This document shows, in pieces, positions 58,054 to 62,594 of a DNA stretch of 62,594 bases. Position 1 is the stretch's first letter. Every line of letters begins with the position of its first letter. The stretch is from Flavobacteriaceae bacterium (GTDB lineage: Bacteria > Bacteroidota > Bacteroidia > Flavobacteriales > Flavobacteriaceae): assembly GCA_947459635.1 (NCBI GenBank), contig CANHEA010000005.1:1-62594 (forward strand), read 5' to 3'. Below the pieces are notes generated by a model that did not search any database, was not told the DNA's origin, and saw nothing but the letters and a program-made list of their open reading frames with translations. A program made the translations under genes and the position numbers.

Positions 58054-58869
58054 ATGTCCTTCATCAAAACCACCGAACAATCTTCCAAATACGAAGCCCT
58101 CGAGAAAATGTCGGTAGCTGACTTGCTCAGCAACATCAACCAAGAAGACCAAACCGTGCCGTTAGCAGTGGCGAAAGTACTGCCGCAAATCGAAAAATTG
58201 GTACAAGAAATTGTTACTAAAATGAAACTCGGTGGCCGTTTGTTTTATATCGGAGCTGGAACTTCAGGTCGACTCGGAATCGTCGATGCATCCGAATGTC
58301 CACCGACTTTTGGCGTGCCTTTCGATCTCGTCAACGGGATCATCGCTGGCGGTGACAAAGCCATCCGTCGTGCGGTAGAAAATGCTGAAGACAATACTAC
58401 GCAAGCGTGGCTCGATTTGCAAGAACATCAAATTAACAGCAATGATGTTGTCATCGGAATTGCAGCGTCAGGAACCACGCCTTACGTCATTAGTGGATTG
58501 GAAAAATGCAATGAAAATAATATCGTGACTGGTTGCATCACTTGCAATTTGGGAAGTCCATTATCGCAAACTGCGAAGTTCCCAATTGAAGTAGTCGTTG
58601 GCCCCGAATTCGTGACCGGAAGTTCCCGCATGAAAGCAGGAACCGCACAAAAACTTGTCCTCAATATGATATCTACAGCCACCATGATCCAACTCGGGAA
58701 AGTCAAAGGCAACAAAATGGTCGACATGCAACTCAGCAACGACAAACTCGTCGATCGCGGCGTAAAGATGATTATGGGTGAAATTGCTGTCTCGTATGAG
58801 GAAGCATCAGCGCTATTGCAACAACATGGCAGCGTTCGAAAAGCTGTTGATGCTTATAATTCAAATTAA
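58054..58869 (+). CDS. murQ: N-acetylmuramic acid 6-phosphate etherase
   Basis: RLFYIGAGTSGRLGIVDASECPPTFGV, SRMKAGTAQKLVLNMISTATMI. Confidence 0.95.
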   Translation: MSFIKTTEQSSKYEALEKMSVADLLSNINQEDQTVPLAVAKVLPQIEKLVQEIVTKMKLGGRLFYIGAGTSGRLGIVDASECPPTFGVPFDLVNGIIAGGDKAIRRAVENAEDNTTQAWLDLQEHQINSNDVVIGIAASGTTPYVISGLEKCNENNIVTGCITCNLGSPLSQTAKFPIEVVVGPEFVTGSSRMKAGTAQKLVLNMISTATMIQLGKVKGNKMVDMQLSNDKLVDRGVKMIMGEIAVSYEEASALLQQHGSVRKAVDAYNSN

Positions 58870-58870
58870 A

Positions 58871-59170
58871 ATGTACTTATTCTACGCCATCATTGCGCTA
58901 ATTCCGATTCTAGGATTCCTAAGCGGATTTATTTTGCGAAAATGGAGCAGATTTAAACAATACGTTCTAGTTAACACAATCGTCCTAATTCTTTACAGTT
59001 TTGTAATTCTATATTCAGGCATTCACTTTTTCGAGCAAGATCCGTGGGAACTAAAAAAAATATTTTTATTCCTGTACCTAATTGCTTTTCATGCGCTAGG
59101 AAGTTTTATTTTTGCATTGCTATATCACTATAAATTTGCCAAAAGATGGGAATCGACAGAACACAATTAA
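58871..59170 (+). CDS. Small membrane protein
   Basis: About 99 aa, three TM helices; start at MYLFYAII (58871) directly after murQ. Confidence 0.6.
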   Translation: MYLFYAIIALIPILGFLSGFILRKWSRFKQYVLVNTIVLILYSFVILYSGIHFFEQDPWELKKIFLFLYLIAFHALGSFIFALLYHYKFAKRWESTEHN

Positions 59171-59376
59171 ACAAAGGCATCGGCAAATTGGCTTGGGCGT
59201 TACCGTTGTTACTTACTGGACCAGCGCTTTTATACAACGCGTTTATCAACAAAGGAAATGTCTGGCATTATTTGGTGTTAGGAATTGGAATCGCGATTTG
59301 CTTGGGCGGCGTATATCTGATGTTTATGGGTATCAAAACCATCGTAGATTGTTTGTTTGATAGCAACGACGACTAA
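59146..59376 (+). CDS. DUF6095 family membrane protein
   Basis: DRTQLNKGIGKLAWALPLLLTGPALLYNAFINKGN; overlaps flanking genes. Confidence 0.75.
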   Translation: MGIDRTQLNKGIGKLAWALPLLLTGPALLYNAFINKGNVWHYLVLGIGIAICLGGVYLMFMGIKTIVDCLFDSNDD

Positions 59377-59948
59377 TGGAAGACTTGCTCCACATCAATA
59401 AAACCTTTGAAAAGGTAGTGGCGATTGGCACCTCGATTCAACATAAGGAATTTGAAGGTTGTACGTTTAAACAATGTGACTTCTCCAATAGTGATTTCTC
59501 GAACAACACTTTTTTAGATTGTGAATTTATCGATTGTAATTTGTCGATGTGGCAAATTGCTAATACGAGTTTGCAGTCTGTCTCTTTTAAAAACTGCAAA
59601 GTGTTAGGCATTCAATTTCAAGGTTGTACGGACTTCTTGTTTCAAGTCAATTTTGAAGATTGCATTCTCGACTATGCGTCATTTGCCAATAAAAAAATGC
59701 CGAAAACAAAGTTTATTTCCTGCTCCATGAAAGAAGTCAATTTTGTCAGCACCAATTTGACTCAAGCAGTGTTTGATCATTGCAATTTGGAAAATGCCAT
59801 TTTTAATGAAACCCAATTGGCGGGCGCTGATTTTACAACAGCTGTTCATTATAAGATCAATCCTGAGTTTAATCCGATGAAGAAAGCTAAGTTTTCAACC
59901 ATAGGAATCATGGGACTTTTAGAACAATACGACATCAAAATAGAATAA
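59376..59948 (+). CDS. Pentapeptide repeat protein (Qnr/McbG-like)
   Basis: A(C/D/N)(F/L)xx periodicity: CTFKQCDFSNSDFSNNTFLDCEFIDCNL...NLTQAVFDHCNLENAIFNETQLAGADF. Confidence 0.88.
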   Translation: MEDLLHINKTFEKVVAIGTSIQHKEFEGCTFKQCDFSNSDFSNNTFLDCEFIDCNLSMWQIANTSLQSVSFKNCKVLGIQFQGCTDFLFQVNFEDCILDYASFANKKMPKTKFISCSMKEVNFVSTNLTQAVFDHCNLENAIFNETQLAGADFTTAVHYKINPEFNPMKKAKFSTIGIMGLLEQYDIKIE

Positions 59949-59949
59949 C

Positions 59950-60528
59950 ATGGAAACAAGTGCTGCTTATATAGAAAGCGTTAAGAAGCAATTCCTCTAC
60001 TATAAAATGTTGGGAGAAAAAGCGATGCAACAACTCGAGCCTGAGCAATTGTTCTTTATGGCAAATGAAGACACGAATAGTATTGCCACGATTGTAAAGC
60101 ATTTGGCGGGCAATATGTTGTCGCGGTGGACGGATTTTATGACGACAGATGGCGAGAAAGAATGGCGTCAGCGCGATGCTGAATTTGAAAATGATTTGAC
60201 CACCAAAGCCGAAGTGATGCAACTTTGGGACAAAGGTTGGGATTGTTTTTTGTTTGCTTTGAATTCGATAGAACCAGAACACTTGGCACATATCATATAC
60301 ATTCGCAACGAAGGACATACGGTTATTGAGGCGATCAATCGGCAGTTGGCGCATTATCCGTATCACATTGGGCAAATCGTTTTTTCGGCGAAACAGTTGA
60401 AGCATAGTTCATGGGACAGTTTGTCGATTCCGAGAAACGCTTCGAGTAGTTACAACGCAGACAAATTTGCCAAAGACAAGAGCATTAAGAATTTTACGGA
60501 CGATGAATTAAATCGACTCAAACAATAA
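59950..60528 (+). CDS. DUF1572/DinB-superfamily protein
   Basis: HLAGNMLSRWTDFMTTDGEKEWRQRDAEF, HYPYHIGQIVFSAKQLK. Confidence 0.85.
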   Translation: METSAAYIESVKKQFLYYKMLGEKAMQQLEPEQLFFMANEDTNSIATIVKHLAGNMLSRWTDFMTTDGEKEWRQRDAEFENDLTTKAEVMQLWDKGWDCFLFALNSIEPEHLAHIIYIRNEGHTVIEAINRQLAHYPYHIGQIVFSAKQLKHSSWDSLSIPRNASSSYNADKFAKDKSIKNFTDDELNRLKQ

Positions 60529-60533
60529 TATTC

Positions 60534-60602
60534 TTTGCGCCTTTGCGCCTTTGCGAGAGAAGAAAAAATGGCTCGCCAAGCCGCAGAGCCACAAAGTTTA
60601 AC
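60534..60602. repeat. Tandem CCTTTGCG-type intergenic repeat plus small hairpin
   Basis: CTTTGCGCCTTTGCGCCTTTGCGAGAG followed by GGCTCgccaagccgcaGAGCC. Confidence 0.5.
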
Positions 60603-60607
60603 CGACA

Positions 60608-60692
60608 GCCCTAGCCCTGATGGTAACGGCATCCTTTTGTTCTGGCGTTCAGAACAAAAGATATAGTGAACAGCAGGAACAAGCTCCTAAAA
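60608..60692 (+). ncRNA. flavo-1-like structured repeat element, copy D
   Basis: CCCTAGCCCTGATGGTAACGGCATC-C-TTTTGTTCTGgcgttCAGAACAAAA-GATATAGTGAACAGCAGGAACAAGCTCCTAA. Confidence 0.7.
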
Positions 60693-60718
60693 ATGAACCT
60701 GAAATAAATTCAGTTTAA

Positions 60719-61093
60719 ATGAAAAAAATATTGATATTCCCTTTGCTTTTGATACTACTCTCGTGCTACGATGTGGCGCGTGATTGCAAAGATTTTAAAA
60801 CCGGAACCTACCAATCAGAAATTACGATTAATGGTGTCAAACATACTACCACTTCTATTAGAACTGATTCTTTGGTCATTGAAACGTATAAAGGCAAGAC
60901 CGACACGGCTTCGATTCGTTGGGTGAACGATTGCGAGTATATTTTGCGGAAAATACACCCAAAAAATATGGCGGAACAAAAAGCAATTTCGATACGAATT
61001 TTGACAACTTCGAAAAATTCCTATACTTTTGAATTCGGTGCCGTTGGTGGTGATGCCAAACAAAAAGGAACCGCTTTTCTAATTAATAATTAA
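60719..61093 (+). CDS. Hypothetical lipoprotein
   Basis: MKKILIFPLLLILLSC lipobox. Confidence 0.65.
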   Translation: MKKILIFPLLLILLSCYDVARDCKDFKTGTYQSEITINGVKHTTTSIRTDSLVIETYKGKTDTASIRWVNDCEYILRKIHPKNMAEQKAISIRILTTSKNSYTFEFGAVGGDAKQKGTAFLINN

Positions 61094-61143
61094 CAGTTAA
61101 TAATTAATAATTGAAGATTTACGATTTTTGATTTACGAATCTG
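61081..61143. repeat. Nine-unit degenerate heptanucleotide tract overlapping the lipoprotein stop codon
   Basis: AATTAAT/AATTAAC/AGTTAAT/AATTAAT/AATTGAA/GATTTAC/GATTTTT/GATTTAC/GAATCTG. Confidence 0.75.
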
Positions 61144-61176
61144 TAGTCGATAACCAACAACAAATAACTAATTACC

Positions 61177-61959
61177 ATGTCTGAAATTTTATCAAACCCG
61201 AATGCTTGGATTGCCTTATTTACATTGACATTTTTGGAAATTGTATTGGGCATCGACAACATCATTTTTATCTCGATTGCCACAGGCAAATTGCCAGTCG
61301 AACAACGCAAAAGAGCCACTAAAATCGGAATGTTCTTGGCGATGTTTATGCGGATCGCGCTGTTATTGGGGATTACGGTCTTGATCGCAATGAAAGAACC
61401 GTGGTTGAGTTTTCATTGGAGTTGGTTGAGCGCGGATATTTCTGGGCAGAGCTTGATTTTAATGCTTGGCGGACTGTTTTTGATTTATAAAAGCACCAAA
61501 GAAATACACGAGAAAGTGGACCAAAAAGGCGAAGAAGAAAAGGAAATGAAGACTTCGGCAGCCAAGTCCTTTGGTAGTGTGATTTTTCAAATTATTTTGA
61601 TTGATTTGGTGTTTTCATTCGATAGTATTTTGACTGCTGTTGGGATGACCAATGGTGTCGAAGGCGCGTTAATTATTATGATTGCAGCCGTTGTTATTTC
61701 TGTTTTGATTATGATGCAGTTTGCGGTACCAGTGGGGACTTTTGTCAATAAACATCCTTCAATTCAGATTTTAGGTTTGTCGTTTTTGATATTGATTGGC
61801 TTTATGTTAGTCACTGAAAGCGCGCATTTGGCGAATGCTTCTTTCTTCGGAAACCACGTTGATGTCGTGCCGAAAGGCTATTTATATTTTGCGATTTCCT
61901 TCTCTTTGTTGGTGGAAGTGTTGAATATGAAAATGTCGAAGAAGAATAAGAAAGAATAG
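61177..61959 (+). CDS. TerC family integral membrane protein
   Basis: LTFLEIVLGIDNIIFISI, IDLVFSFDSILTAVGMT, YFAISFSLLVEVLNM. Confidence 0.92.
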   Translation: MSEILSNPNAWIALFTLTFLEIVLGIDNIIFISIATGKLPVEQRKRATKIGMFLAMFMRIALLLGITVLIAMKEPWLSFHWSWLSADISGQSLILMLGGLFLIYKSTKEIHEKVDQKGEEEKEMKTSAAKSFGSVIFQIILIDLVFSFDSILTAVGMTNGVEGALIIMIAAVVISVLIMMQFAVPVGTFVNKHPSIQILGLSFLILIGFMLVTESAHLANASFFGNHVDVVPKGYLYFAISFSLLVEVLNMKMSKKNKKE

Positions 61960-62058
61960 TTTTAACCGCAAGGTTCGCTATGGTTTACGCAAAGGGCGCA
62001 AAGAAATCAATCTTTGCGCCCTTTGCGTTTTTTTTCTCTGCGAACTTTGCGGTTAAAA
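61960..62058. terminator. Long two-tier hairpin between convergent terC-like and topoisomerase genes
   Basis: Outer arms TTTTAACCGCAAGGTTCGC / GCGAACTTTGCGGTTAAAA; inner arms ACGCAAAGGGCGCAAAGA / TCTTTGCGCCCTTTGCGT followed by T8. Confidence 0.8.
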
Positions 62059-62594
62059 TAAAGTAATCTGTCCATCGTCGTCTAACTGAATATCTTCATC
62101 GTTAACTTCAACATCAGTTTCACCAGACACTTCTATTTCTTCTGGAACGATTTCTTCTGGCGCTTCGTAAGGCAATGGCTCCAACAAATTGACTTGCTTC
62201 AATTTATCTGTGGTAAGTTGATTTCCAAGCGCTTTAAATCCTTTGACGGCTATAAACGCTTCTAAATCGACAACTTGATTTTCTTTTTGCACGCCTTTGA
62301 CTTTGGTAAAAACCAATTCTGCCACTGGGCGATAATCCGTAGCGACAATTTCTAATTGTGAATTCGGATGTTCCGTAATAAAAACTTCTTCTTTGCCTTC
62401 GGATTCTACCAAGAAGCGCTTCACATAGTAACGCTCTTTTTCTCCATCGTAATAAATGGCTGAAATCGGTTTGTTGGGAATCCATTTTTCTAGAACGACC
62501 ATATCTTCGTCGAAATGCGTCGTGATTTCCGGAATGATGACTTTGAGTTTTCCGGTTTGTGAAATCACTAAAATCTTATCGCTTGGTCTGAACT
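62053..62594 (-). CDS. DNA gyrase/topoisomerase IV subunit A, C-terminal fragment (truncated by window edge)
   Basis: Frame stays open to the edge (FRPSDKILVISQTGKLKVIIPEITTHFDEDMVVLEKW); acidic tail ending DDDGQITLF. Confidence 0.75.
   Translation of the reverse strand, partial: FRPSDKILVISQTGKLKVIIPEITTHFDEDMVVLEKWIPNKPISAIYYDGEKERYYVKRFLVESEGKEEVFITEHPNSQLEIVATDYRPVAELVFTKVKGVQKENQVVDLEAFIAVKGFKALGNQLTTDKLKQVNLLEPLPYEAPEEIVPEEIEVSGETDVEVNDEDIQLDDDGQITLF

Noticed and set aside
62053-62594. Standalone 171-aa protein starting at 62568
   Set aside because: The frame is open to the window edge and the sequence reads as the C-terminus of a larger topoisomerase subunit; the GTG start is an artefact.
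1-62594. Prophage, integrative element, defence island or transposase
   Set aside because: No integrase, transposase, phage structural, restriction, toxin-antitoxin or tRNA-flanked boundary signals seen in any substantial ORF.

Overview
The window looks like a chromosomal segment of a Flavobacteriaceae/Flavobacterium-like Bacteroidota, judging by T9SS C-terminal sorting tails, TAnnTTTG promoter-like boxes, DUF6452/DUF6048 and DUF6095 genes, and a Rho with an N/Q-rich insert. I see no rRNA, tRNA, CRISPR array, prophage or transposase. The main content is: (i) T9SS-type secreted proteins (an alpha/beta hydrolase, two tandem endonuclease I enzymes, a large SBBP beta-propeller); (ii) housekeeping genes (rho, truA, lpdA, mlaEFD-like, a cysteine desulfurase, murQ, rRNA methyltransferases); (iii) a long minus-strand block at about 20.5-42 kb encoding near-complete purine catabolism (guanine deaminase, xanthine dehydrogenase, PuuD urate oxidase, UraD-UraH fusion, allantoinase, allantoicase) interleaved with molybdenum-cofactor genes; (iv) an ABC half-transporter with a degenerate NBD next to a P-loop protein of unknown role. 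The most interesting non-coding signal is a family of four intergenic elements (8115-8177, 9179-9260, 24630-24747, 60608-60692). They share conserved flanks, a covarying basal stem and a fully interchangeable apical stem with a conserved bulged C. All four lie sense-oriented just upstream of a gene. From memory they resemble the flavo-1 RNA motif. A second layer is a set of tandem tracts with 7-nt periodicity but different unit sequences, several of them sitting directly before start codons. All calls were made by reading the sequence; no database search was run.
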